Shown here: positions 46,513 through 56,722 of the stretch, piece after piece
Layout of the letters: each line of letters opens with the position of its first letter
How positions within the stretch are numbered: position 1 is the stretch's first letter
DNA from: Begonia masoniana
Taxonomy: Eukaryota; Streptophyta; Magnoliopsida; Cucurbitales; Begoniaceae
Length of the DNA stretch: 64,000 nucleotides
NCBI GenBank assembly: GCA_022432975.1
Contig: CM039506.1
Span: forward strand, 11,536,831-11,600,830
Direction of reading: 5' to 3'
Made by a program: the position numbers and the translations under genes
Notes under the pieces: generated by a model
The model's database searches: none
What the model saw: only the letters and a program-made list of their open reading frames with translations
Told to the model about the DNA's origin: nothing

Positions 46513-47580
46513 ATGGCTAGACGACCAGGAAGACCAAGAGTACCAAGAGAGACACCAAATTTGAGAAGTGAGGAGGATCCTAGTGTGATTAGGGAGCTGA
46601 CAGCTTTGGTACGTCAGCAGTCTGAACAATTGGGACTATTCTTGAACCGAGATGTCAAGGGAGTGCCAACTCGTGTTCCAACAATGAGCAATCAGAAGAC
46701 AGATTCCAGAGATTACAACCGCCCACATTTGATGGACAGTCATCTAATCCGATTGTTGTTAAGGGATGGCTTAGGAAGATTGAGAGTATGTTCAAATGTG
46801 CCAACGTTGGAGAAGGAAACAAAGTCACTTTGGAAACGTTTCATTTGGCTGGGGATGCTCAACTTTGGTGGGAAATAATAGAGACCACCACTAATGTTCT
46901 GGCAATGTCTTGGACACAATTCAAGGAAACTTTCTATGAGAAATACTTTAACAGCACCGTCTAGGCCACAAAGAAGGTGGAGTTTTTGAACTTGAAGCAG
47001 ACGGGGTCTATGTCTGAGTACAATAGACAGTTTGAGTCCCTGTCCAGGTTTGCTAGACATCTTGTTCATAGGAATGAGGATAAGGTGTTTCAATTTATAC
47101 ATGGACTGAAACCAGAGATTTACAGAGGAGTCATGTTTTCGGGTATTAAAGGTTTGTCTTGCGGAGAAGTCGTGTCCATGACATTGGAAGTGGAAGAAGC
47201 AAAAATGAAGTGTGCTGGACCAAAGGAAGCCCCACGAAAGTTCATTCAACCACACCAACAGAGAGGGATTAAAAGGCCCAAAGAATGCCAGGGTAGCCAA
47301 GGAACAGGAATGAAGGTACAGAATACTGGGAAGTTTCCCCAATGTCTGAAATGTTTGAAAAATAACCCGGGAGAGTGCGGAATTGGCTCAGGAAAGTGTT
47401 ACAACTGTGAAAAAGTTGGACACACATTCAAGGATTGCCCAAAGCCCAGAGTCATTCGATGCTTCCACTGTAACAAAGTCGGCCATATTAATAGAGACTG
47501 TCCAGCTTTTAAGAGTGGCTCTGCTAAGATAAATCCTAGGATATTCTCCATGATGGAGTCGTGTAATGATGATCAGCCCG
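46513..47580 (+). pseudogene. gag: Tekay-type gag
   Basis: ATG 46513 starts MARRPGRPRVPRETPN. A frameshift near 46715 moves the capsid region into the next frame (WLRKIESMFKCANVGEG, LWWEIIETTTNVLAMSW). A TAG at 46962 interrupts NSTV/ATKKVEFLNLKQTGSM. From 46977 it is open with MSEYNRQFESLSRFARH and FIHGLKPEIY. Two zinc knuckles of CX2CX4HX4C form follow near 47397-47502 (CYNCEKVGHTFKDC and CFHCNKVGHINRDC). Gag packages the RNA through these knuckles. Start chosen at MARRP because the upstream ATG at 46477 has no family support. Confidence 0.9.
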
Positions 47581-48242
47581 CAGTAGTGTCAGGTACTATA
47601 TTGATCAACTATATACCTGCTTTCACTTTAATAGATTCTGGTGCAACACATTCTTTTGTAGCGTCTGCATTTGCTGTTAAGTTAGATGTACAGCCTACGC
47701 TAACTAAACATATGTTTAATGTAGCGCTACCCTCTGGTGAATGCATGCACTCTAGCCAAGTGATGCTTAATAGTGTAGTGTCAGTGGGAAGTATGAACCT
47801 ACCCGCTGATCTCATTATCATGGAGATAATGGGATTTGATGTAATCCTAGGAATGGACTGGTTGTTTAAACATTATGTCACAATCGATTGTAGGACTGGA
47901 ATAGTTAGTTTTCAACCCCTTGGTGATATGAAATATACCTTCCAAGCTTTGAAGAAGTGTAAGGAAATGTCTGTTATTGCCCCTATCAATGCTAGACCTT
48001 CTCAATGTGGGGAGTACTTATGCTTTTTGGCCAGTGCATTAGACACACAGGTTGTAGGAAAATTGAGTCCTCAAAATGTCTTAGTTGTCCAAGACTTCCC
48101 AGAAGTATTTCTAGATGACCATCCTGGCTTGCCGCCAGATAGGGAAATCGAGTTTGTTGTAGATGTTTACCCAGGCGCGGAGCCTGTATCTAAGAATCCA
48201 TATAGATTAGCACCAAGGGAGCTTAGTGAATTAAAGAAATAG
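47581..48242 (+). pseudogene. Tekay-type protease and RT entry region
   Basis: In frame with gag. TLIDSGATHSFVASAFAVKL holds the DSG catalytic motif of the aspartic protease, and FDVILGMDWLFKHYVTIDC the downstream ILGMDWL motif. Then FPEVFLDDHPGLPPDREIEF leads into RT. The frame ends at a TAG (48240-48242) in [13 protein letters not shown], where glutamine is expected (CAG to TAG). Confidence 0.9.
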
Positions 48243-49394
48243 TTGGAGGAACTGTTGGAAAAAGGATTCATACGCCCGAGTTATTCACCGTATGATGCAC
48301 CTGTTCTTTTTGTTAAGAAGAAGGATGGATCATTGCGTATGTGTGTTGATTATCGGGAATTGAATAAGTTAACTATTAAGAACAAGTATCCATTACCAAT
48401 GATTGATGATTTATTCGACCAACTTAATGGTGCGCGAGTCTTCTCTAAGATTGACTTTAGGTCCAGTTATTACCAATTGAAAGTCAAATCTGAAGATATC
48501 CCTAAAACTGCCTTTCGCACAAGGTATGGACATTATGAGTTTTTAGTTATGTCTTTTGGATTGACAAATGCACCAGCAGCTTTCATGGATCTCATGAATA
48601 GAGTGTTTCACGATTATCTAGATAAATTTGTCATAGTGTTTATTGATGATATTTTAATCTATTCACGTACTATGGATGAGCATGCAAAACACTTGAACTT
48701 GGTATTAGGAGTACTTAAGCAGCACCAACTTTATGCCAAGTTTTCCATGTGTGAGTTTTGGTTGGACCAAGTTCACTTTTTGGGTCACGTTATCTCGGGA
48801 GATGGAATATCTGTCGATCCAGCCAAGATTCAAGCAGTTAAGGAGTGGCCCCAACCGAAGAATGCTACAGATATTCAGAGTTTCCTTGGATTAGCAGGAT
48901 ATTACAGGAAGTTCATTGAAGGATTCTCGAAGATTGCTACATCCCTCACTCGGTTAACAAGGAAAAACATGAGGTATGCATGGACTGAGGAGTGTGAGTG
49001 CAGTTTTCAGACTTTGAAACAGAGACTCACCAATGCCCCAATACTAACACTCCCTGTTGATAATGGAAAGTTTAGCATTTATTGTGATGCTTCCAAAGTT
49101 GGTTTTGGCTGTGTGTTGATGCAAGATGGAAAGGTAATAGCTTATGCCTCTAGGCAATTGAAAACACATGAGAAGAATTACCCTACACACGACTTAGAAT
49201 TTGCTGCAGTAGTTTTTGCATTAAAAATTTGGAGACATTACCTGTATGGACAATCTTGTGAAATATTCTCGGACCATAAAAGTCTAAAATATATTTTCAC
49301 ACAGAAAGAACTAAACATGAGGCAACGTCGGTGGTTGGAGTTTGTCAAGGACTATGATTTTGAGATCAAATACCACCCGGCAAGGCAAATGTAA
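48243..49394 (+). pseudogene. Tekay-type reverse transcriptase and RNase H
   Basis: Open for 383 codons. RT blocks in order: [55 protein letters not shown], then [12 protein letters not shown] with the two catalytic aspartates intact, and [17 protein letters not shown]. RNase [38 protein letters not shown] and [21 protein letters not shown] single-base deletion near 49378 (CACCCGG for CACCCCGG) shifts the frame at [15 protein letters not shown]. The RT core itself looks undamaged except for the upstream stop. Confidence 0.93.
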
Positions 49395-50974
49395 TGGCTG
49401 ATGCATTGAGTAGAGTGACAACATCAGCCTCGACATTGATTCTTGACATACCATTAGCCTTATAGACAGAATTCCAAAGATTTAACCTGGAAGCTGTGTC
49501 CAGCGTGTCAGCCATGCTTTCTGCCATATCTTTGAAGCCTACTATTTTGGAGAGAATAAAAGAAGTTCAGGTGAATGATGCTGAGTGCAATAAGTACAAG
49601 TTAAGCATGGATTCTTCTGATAAATCAGATTTCAACTATTTTGTTGATGGAATTCTCATGTTTCGGAATAGATAGTTTGTCCCGACAAATGAAGAACTTC
49701 GAAAAGAGATTTTTTCGGAAGCTCATTCTTCTAGATTCTCTGTTCATCCTGGAAGTACAAAAATGTACAGAGACCTTAAACAACATTATTGGTGGCCATA
49801 TATGAAAAGAAGTGTGGCGGAGTACATTGGAACTTGTTTGATTTGCCAACAGGTTAAAGCTGAACATCAGAGACCTGTAGGAACATTGCAACCCTTACCA
49901 GTTCCCGAATGGAAATGGGAACAAATAACTATGGACTTTGTTGTAGGATTGCCTCGAACAGCAAAGGGACATGATGTAATTTGGGTGATGGTTGATCGTT
50001 TAACCAAATCTGCTCACTTCCGGCCAATAAGAATGACATACTTGATGGATCAGCTCGCTGAATTGTATGTGTATGAGATTATATGATTGCATGGAGTTCC
50101 AATCACAATAGTTTCAGACCGAGATTCTAGATTTACATCTAAGTTTTGGAAGAGTTTGCATAAGGCTATGGGTACGCAGCTCAATTTTAGTACAACTTTT
50201 CACCCTCAAACAGATGGACAATCTGAGAGGACTATTCAAACATTAGAGGATATGGTTCACGCATGTGTATTAGAATTCCAGGGTTCTTGGAGTAAGTATT
50301 TATCATTGGTGGAATTCTCTTATAATAACAGTTTTCAGGCAACAATAGGCATGACACCATACAAGGCACTATATGGACGAAGGTGCAGATCTCCATTGTA
50401 CTGGGATGAAGTGGGAGAAGCACGATTGATTGGTCCTAACATTGTGCAATAGACAGTGGAGAAGATTGCTCTTATCCGATAGCGAATCTTGACAGCTTAA
50501 AGCCGGCAGAAAAGCTATACCGATAGAAGACATAGAGATTTGGAATTTGAAGTCGGTGATGATGTTTTTCTTAAAGTTTCACCGTTCAAAGGAGTTGCAA
50601 GATTTGGGAAGAGAGGCAAGTTGAATCCCAGATACATCGGACCTTTCTCAATATTGAAGAGAATTGAAAAGACAGCCTATCAATTACAGTTACCAGTCTC
50701 TATGGAGGGAATTTACAATGTATTCCATGTTTCTATGTTGAAGAAGTGTATGCGGGATCCATCATAGATTGTGGAACAGCAGAACATTGAAGTTCATCCT
50801 ACTCTTACCTATGAGGAGAAACCTATAGGAATTCTGGACTATGCAACAAAAGTGCTACGTAATAAGGAAGTTCAACTAATGAAGGTGTTATGGCGTAACC
50901 AGAATGTAGAGGAGGCAACTTGGGAGTGCCAACAAGACATGATGAACCGTTATCCTGAGTTGTTTGAGCATTGA
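49380..50974 (+). pseudogene. Tekay-type integrase with chromodomain tail
   Basis: Zinc region: HSSRFSVHPGSTKMYRDLKQ and CLICQQVKAEHQRPVG. Core: [31 protein letters not shown], and [20 protein letters not shown] with D, D, E present. C-terminus: DVFLKVSPFKGVARFG and KLNPRYIGPFSILKRIEK. Tail: LTYEEKPIGILDYATKVLRN and KVLWRNQNVEEATWE, the chromodomain-like region. Premature stops lie near 49463 (TAG), 49673 (TAG), 50084 (TGA), 50450 (TAG), 50480 (TAG), 50498 (TAA) and 50765 (TAG). Most fit CAG, CAA, CGA or TGG changed by one C-to-T or G-to-A step. Confidence 0.92.
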
Positions 50975-50992
50975 ATTTTGAGGACAAAATTC

Positions 50993-51009
50993 TTTTAAGG
51001 AGGGTAGAT
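50993..51009 (+). other. Polypurine tract of the Tekay-type element
   Basis: TTTAAGGAGGGTAGAT-like purine run directly before TGTAGCAACC. Confidence 0.75.
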
Positions 51010-53140
51010 TGTAGCAACCGGTAATTGTCAGCCTTGATTTTTAATAGTATCATTTTGTGACTTTTATTTTTATAGAATTAAGTAAATTTGATTGGTTGTT
51101 TAAATAGGTTAAAGTTAGTTAGTCAAGGGCATAAGTGAAATTGTAGAGCAAGTGTTATAAATGGAGGGTTTAATGAAGGTTTAGTCGCCACTGTTTCTCA
51201 TTTCCTCATTCGGCATTCAAGCTCAGTGGTTCCTCGAGGCGACTTCCTCTTCAATTCTTCTCCGACTTAGGTGAGTTTTACATCGATCTCTCGCTGTTTT
51301 AGTGATTATAGATAATAGAGATTATTGTAGATGCATATTTTGAGAATGCTGGGAGTGAGAGTTGAGTTCGGTTTTGTAGAGAATCGGGAATGTACGAAGA
51401 ACAGAGCCTCCAAACTAGTTTCCCTTAAATTTCTGGATAGTTTTAGAATGGGGTTAAGTAATGTTGTGCTTGTGTTTTAGGTTAGCCAACTCTTGAAGTA
51501 GCTTACAACTAGGAATTTCTCAGGAAACCAGGTAAGTGGAGTATGTGTGTGCCTTCGGGCCTACATCAAAAAGCAGTAGGTTTATGCATGTTTGAATGTT
51601 TTCAGTATGTCATGCATCATGTTTTATTGAATGAGAACGAAAATGAATTTACATGTAATGGCATAGTAAGACATGAACAGGTTGTAACAGATCAGCTATT
51701 AAGGGAACTAATCCGCCCCTTAATTGAGTAGAGGATGTAGACTTTGGGAAAATTGATCCACTTTCCATTGTACCGAGAGATCAACAGAAAACGAATTCAA
51801 CTGAGTGGTGAAAGTAGAAACTGCATGTTTAGACCTTATGTTTCAGCATTTCATTTCTTTATGCTCTACTTATTTAGCATTAGGCTAATAGATGAGTTTT
51901 GTGATGTAGGTGCTGAGGTTTTAACAGGTGATTTCTCTGAGTTTACAGAAGGATAGGCGAAGTTGATGGAGCACATCTATGCCACGGTTTGGTGCACTGA
52001 TGAGGCGGTTTAACTAATGTCAGTATGTGAAGTCTTAGTGGACAAGTGTTTTGTTGAAGTGTGTTGAAGATTTTAAAAACAGTAGTAATAGTTTTAATGT
52101 TTTAATATGTTTTTGAGATTATTTTGATTTTGAAAACATGGTTGGTTTTAATCGTAGTTGCAAATTCTGGATTTTTAGTAAGTTGTGGAATTAGTGTTGT
52201 TTTTGCTGGGAATGTGGATTTGACTGTGTTTTAATTGGCACAGATGACTTTTAATGTTTTGATTTTGGATTGAAAACTCCATGGAAATAGTACTTGTGTT
52301 TTGTCAAAAGAGGTCTTGTGTATTGTGTTCGCCAGACAGTGTATTTTGTTTGAGTCTGGATTCAGGGTTGTGTGGACGAATGCGTCGTCCAATGTCGTGG
52401 ACGAGCATATCTTCCAGAGTCAAATGAGAAAACAATTGATTGTTTTGTGGGCAAGTGTAGTCGTCTCAAGTTAGGAATAGGAACATCGCCCAAAGTCACG
52501 TGACCCGTGGATGATAAAGTCACGTGGTCCGTGGACGATGAGTCTTTGTAAACCGTGAGTAATGAAGTCACGTGGCCCGTGGACGATAAAGTCACGTGGC
52601 CCGGGAACGATAAAACTTAAGTAAGTCTGTGGATGAAAATCCGTAGACATTAAATCTATGTAGCCGTGGACGAGGGGAACAGTAGACCACAGTTATCATC
52701 CAGAGTATTGTTATCCAAAACGTTGTGGTTTAAATTAATGTTGTTAGCGACATTGTCTACAATCACTTGTTCAGAGCTAGTTGTCCAAAGTCGCTGGTCC
52801 AGAGTTCGTCGTCTAGAGCCGTAGACGGGCATGTTGTCTAAGGTCGGAGTCGACAAACTCTGTAGGTGTTAGATTGACAATAATGTCGAACTGGCTGCAG
52901 ATGTCTCCGAGAAGTTTCGAACGTTTTTCCTACGATCTTGTTTAAACAGTAAGAATTCTCTAGCCGGTTTTCGTAAAAACTCTGTTTTATACATGAATGT
53001 TTTCTGCTGTAAGTTTTGATGTTTTTAAACAAACTTTGAATTTTAGCCGTTGATTGGAAATTTTAAATTTCCCTACTATTTTTCTTATATAGTCGGAGTA
53101 TGTGACTAACAAACCGGGTTTACTAATTCGGGGTGTTACA
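51010..53140 (+). mobile_element. 3' LTR of the Tekay-type element, family E
   Basis: TGTAGCAACC to GGGGTGTTACA, 2131 bp. Differs from the 5' LTR by scattered substitutions and by lacking the 94-bp duplication. Its G-box tract is at about 52490-52620. Confidence 0.93.
51481..51956 (+). other. LTR short-exon module (family E, 3' LTR)
   Basis: Segment 51481-51531 (51 nt) now has two in-frame stops (GT TAG and AAC TAG), unlike the 5' LTR. The 47-nt frame 51910-51956 is kept and encodes AEVLTGDFSEFTEG then TAG. Confidence 0.4.
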
Positions 53141-53145
53141 GATGA

Positions 53146-53264
53146 CCTCCCTTTTTACGACCTGGGATTTGCCTATACTCGAGTCCGGGATTCGCCTACA
53201 CTCGGCTTAGGTCCCGAGGTTCGCCCTGCAGTCGTACTCATACGTGCACATTTGGGTCATCACA
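53146..53264 (-). mobile_element. Cassandra LTR (right), last piece
   Basis: CCTCCCTTTTTACGACC to GGTCATCACA matches 43672-43788 of the left LTR and closes the element; TSD TCCTA follows. Confidence 0.85.
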
Positions 53265-53269
53265 TCCTA

Positions 53270-53578
53270 GGAAAATGCTGTAGCATTTCTATAGCATCAG
53301 TGGTAAAATGCATGTAATGATGAAATCAATCATAACCAAGGCTTTTATCATATTTATCTTCTTAATTCATTTCAATTTAAGTCTTTATTAATTCTGTGTA
53401 ATTTTATTTTTTCATTACTTGCCACTCATCTATTTTTCTTATTCTCAATTTTATTTTTACATAAGTTTTATAGCAAATTAATTTGATTAAAAATATCCTC
53501 GTGGGATCGATTTTTAATTACTCTATTGCTTCGTTAGCGACGCGTTCACTTGCGTTAGGGTGTAGAAAATCACTAATA
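53270..53578 (+). mobile_element. Athila 3' LTR, last part
   Basis: GGAAAATGCTGTAGCATTTC to AAATCACTAATA matches 17315-17628. The terminal CA is changed to TA. AACCA (53579-53583) is the outer target duplication. Confidence 0.92.
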
Positions 53579-53583
53579 AACCA

Positions 53584-54250
53584 CATGTGATTTATATTCT
53601 TTCTTCTCTTCATGTCTACATACCTTACACAACCACATACATTCACTTGAGCTATAATGGCTATGATATTGATACTCTTTGATATGTGATCGTATATATT
53701 ATAATTTTATTAAGTGTGACAACCCATGTCCTAGAATGTAACAAATTACGACATAATTTATACCGTGTTTTTTTGTTTTCAAGGTCTTTTACCTTTTATT
53801 ACAGTTATTAGATTTTGGACTGGTTAAATTTGTATCAATTTTTTTTTTGCGTATATAATTTGCACAGATGTTGTTGGGACTTTTGAGTTTGTCACTTCAA
53901 TCTCCATTAACAATGTTGTAGATATTGTGGTTTACCTATATATGATCTCGAGCAGAATATATATAGTATTAATTTTCATAGAAATAGATTGAGTAATATT
54001 ACTTTTTGAAGTCACTTGGCCTCGATACTTTATGTATGGAAAAGTAAATGATATAGTAGATGAACTCGGATATCTTGTAACGCTTATGTGCATGTGACGT
54101 GACAAGAAATTTTGCATACTTGATATGCATGTCTTTGTTAACTTTACGAGGAAAAAGATTACGTTTTTTATCTTGTGCGTGTAATCAAAACTAAAATTGC
54201 AGAAAAATTTACTTCAAGATTCTCGTTTTATTTTAATCCAACATTATTTT
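53584..54250. other. Host DNA right of the Athila element; no gene seen
   Basis: AT-rich, only short frames. In the empty site it would continue from 16407. No continuation of the kinase fragment was recognised. Confidence 0.5.
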
Positions 54251-54253
54251 TTA

Positions 54254-54935
54254 GGGTTAAATATATTTTTACTCTCAAAGTATGGTATTTTAAAAAAAAA
54301 AAATTAAGTATTAAACATAACAAAATAAACTTTAAACGATAAAAAATTTAACCAAAGAACTCATAGCGGATGATCGATATCCCATCATTTTGTATTTTAC
54401 ACATAGAACGGTCTCCAGTTCTAAAGGGCAAATGTCACATGGATTATCTTTTTCACTTGATTACAAAAATATCAAACGATATTCAATGTATTTGAAGTTT
54501 TTATCACATGTTCACCACATCATGGGAAGATAATCTGAAATTTTTTGTAATTTTATAACACTGGTATGATTTATAATAATTATTTTATAAAATAAAAAAC
54601 TAAAATTATAATATATCGTACAAGTGTTATAAAATTACGAAAATTTTCAGATTATATTCTCATAATGTGTAACCATGTGGTAAATATTTCAAGGAAATTG
54701 AATATCGTTTGATATTTTTTAAAATTATTTTATAAAGTGAAGGGAAACTTTTATAAAGTGAAGGGGAACCTTTATAAATTAATTTTAAAAAATATCAAAC
54801 GATATTCAATTTACTTACAATTTTTATCACATGTTCACCACATCATGAGAATATAATCCGGAAATTTTTGTCATTTGATATCACTTGTACGATATATTGT
54901 AATTTTAGTTAATTATTTTATAAAATAATTACAAT
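54254..54935. mobile_element. MITE-like inverted-repeat cluster (part)
   Basis: GGGTTAAATATATTTTTACT near 54255 looks like a terminal repeat of a plant MITE/Mutator-like family. Arms at about 54466-54592 and 54600-54722 are inverted copies of each other (ATATCAAACGATATTCAAT and its complement at the outer ends). A third arm, 54785-54930, repeats the first in direct orientation. The LARD LTR at 54936 cuts it; the partner terminal repeat is not in the window. Confidence 0.65.
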
Positions 54936-55929
54936 TGTAGCGACCCTAAAACTGTACCCTTATTTTCCCATATTACATATTATTTATTTATTATTTTTAT
55001 CCTCATAAACTTTGTATCAATTGAGCGGAATTTTAAATCGTAAACTAATTCGTTAAATCATTCGAAAACTATTCATAAAATTAATTAAACAAAACTCGAA
55101 ACAATTGAAATAAAACTTAAAACAATTATTTAAAAAACAATTAAAACCAAGAAAAACATCAGCCAACAAACTGGAGGGCATAAGGGACATTTGTCCCAAA
55201 AATCAATAGGGGTGATCGATCGCCCAAAACAGGCGATCGATCGCTAGTTTAGAAAACAGAGGGGCGATTTCGCCCCTCACTGTGGCGATCGATCGCCACA
55301 CTCCCTGGATTTTTTTCCAAGGAGTGGTGACCAATACTGGCGATCGATCCCCCCTTGGGCAATCGATTGCCAGGTTCTCTGGAATCCGATTTTCCAGATA
55401 ACTTAGCCCACCCTTTTCTTTTCTTTCATTCTTCCCTGCATATACACACTTCTATACTTCCAATTCTTCCTCAATTACCACTAACATTCTTCACAATTTC
55501 AAAACTCCAACTATACCTACATCACGAACATACGCGTCAACCTAAAATTAACCATTACTCGTACCTCCTCCTTAATTTCACTCGAAACCTACTCAAGACG
55601 TATTTAACACGAAATACGTTTTCACGAAAACGAACTGCGTGGATCCGTTTATAAACTAAACGTTCCTTCTTGTTAAAAATCACCAAGCAGTTCCATGAAC
55701 TTTAGGTAAAAGCCTTAACAAAACGTTTTATAAAAACAGTTTACCAAAACGTCTATACGGCGTTCTATCAGCTAACCAAAACCAAACATCCTAAAATGTT
55801 CTATCTATACAATTAAACCATCTTTCTATCAAACTACCATGTCCCCAAAATACTTAAGTACATCCCCACGGGTCAAAAGACGCCTCGACTGCCCAGCACA
55901 CTCCCACGAGCCATCCTCTTTCAACTGCA

Positions 55930-56722
55930 TCATTCCTCGGGTGGAGGGATCTCGTCCTCACCTATGTCAAGATCACCTACACCATACAGACAATCTATGA
56001 GCTAAAGCTCAGCAAGTTTCGAAATGCAAATGCATGTTATGCATATGAGTTTCATAAATCATGCAATAATTTTCTTACAAACGATGTGGTACTGTGACAA
56101 GCCCCTTTGTGCCTTCACAATATATCGATAGCCCCCCCTTTTGGGCCACACCTCCTTTCATGAAAACGTAAAAATGATGTGGTACTGTGACAAGCCCCTT
56201 CGTGCCTTCACAATAGATCAATAGCCCCCCTCCTTTTGGGCCACACCACATTTCTTGAAAACGTAAAAACGATGTGGTACTGTGACAAGCCCCTTCGTGC
56301 CTTCACAATAGATCAATAGCCCCCTCTTTTGGGCCACATCACTTTTCTTGAAAACATAATGCGGAAATTCATTTTCTTAAAAATGATGCGGTACTGTGAC
56401 AAGCCCCTTCGTGCCTTCACAATAGATCGATAGCCCCCTTTCGGGCCGCTCCTCTTTTCAAGAAAACGTATTTGAAAACCATGATGCATGAACACGTGCA
56501 TAACATAAACATATAACATATATATATACCATCAGGACAATAAAAACATAATCTATAAAAGAACTAATCCTAGTTACCCAACCAAAGCAATTTAAACAAA
56601 CATATCATCAAGGTTCCTCGACGCGACTTCGACGTACGGTGTAGGCCAATCGGCCAGAGTAAGTCACGAGAACTTACCTCGTGCACGTTGAACTTCAAGC
56701 TCCTTCCACGAGCGTTGTTCAC
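55930..56722 (-). other. LTR short-exon module (family A, minus-strand copy)
   Basis: On the minus strand, segment 56722-56678 (45 nt) lies between CCTTAG and GTAAGT, followed by CTGGCCGATTGGCCTACAC. GGTGTAG precedes the 47-nt frame 55976-55930 encoding DLDIGEDEIPPPEE then TGA. The joined frame is open (EQRSWKELEVQRARG) and lines up with the copy at 2137-2768. Confidence 0.5.
56083..56460 (-). repeat. 93-95-bp tandem repeat in LARD LTR
   Basis: Four copies starting near 56083, 56176, 56271 and 56384, each with GATGTGGTACTGTGACAAGC, CCCTTCGTGCCTTCACAATA and a GGGCCACACC end. LTR 1202-3596 has this block once (about 2470-2585). Confidence 0.88.

Larger units (their letters stand above)
44125..53140 (+). 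mobile_element. Tekay-type chromovirus (Ty3/gypsy), structurally complete
   Basis: 5' LTR 44125-46388, primer site, gag, protease, RT-RNase H, integrase with chromodomain-like tail, polypurine tract, 3' LTR 51010-53140, and target duplication GATAA/GATGA. Total 9016 bp. All domains are present in order, but pol has at least seven premature stops and two or more frameshifts. It is inserted in the right LTR of the Cassandra element. Confidence 0.95.
39223..53264 (-). mobile_element. Cassandra-type TRIM with insertions in both LTRs
   Basis: Starts TGTAACGACC and ends GGTCATCACA with perfect TSD TCCTA on both sides. Without nested DNA it has LTRs of about 385 bp and a 70-bp internal region, the size of a Cassandra TRIM. 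Both LTRs carry 5S rRNA-like sequence on the minus strand. On that strand the primer site (GCTATCAGAGCC) and polypurine tract (GAGGGAGGGTGAT) are in the right order, so the element is on the minus strand. It codes for nothing. Confidence 0.9.
16413..53578 (+). mobile_element. Athila-type Ty3/gypsy retrotransposon carrying nested insertions
   Basis: Order is 5' LTR, tRNA-Asp-type primer site, gag, protease, RT-RNase H, integrase, an extra ORF of Athila type, polypurine tract and 3' LTR, with a perfect 5-bp duplication outside. Without the nested insertions it is roughly 10-11 kb. Nested inside are 23203-25730, 26296-36327 and 39223-53264, plus insertions within the last. Gag and pol are broken by many stops and frameshifts, so it is not autonomous now. 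Confidence 0.93.

Noticed and set aside
46740..47342. 200-codon minus-strand frame
   Set aside because: It is the antisense shadow of the Tekay gag frame.
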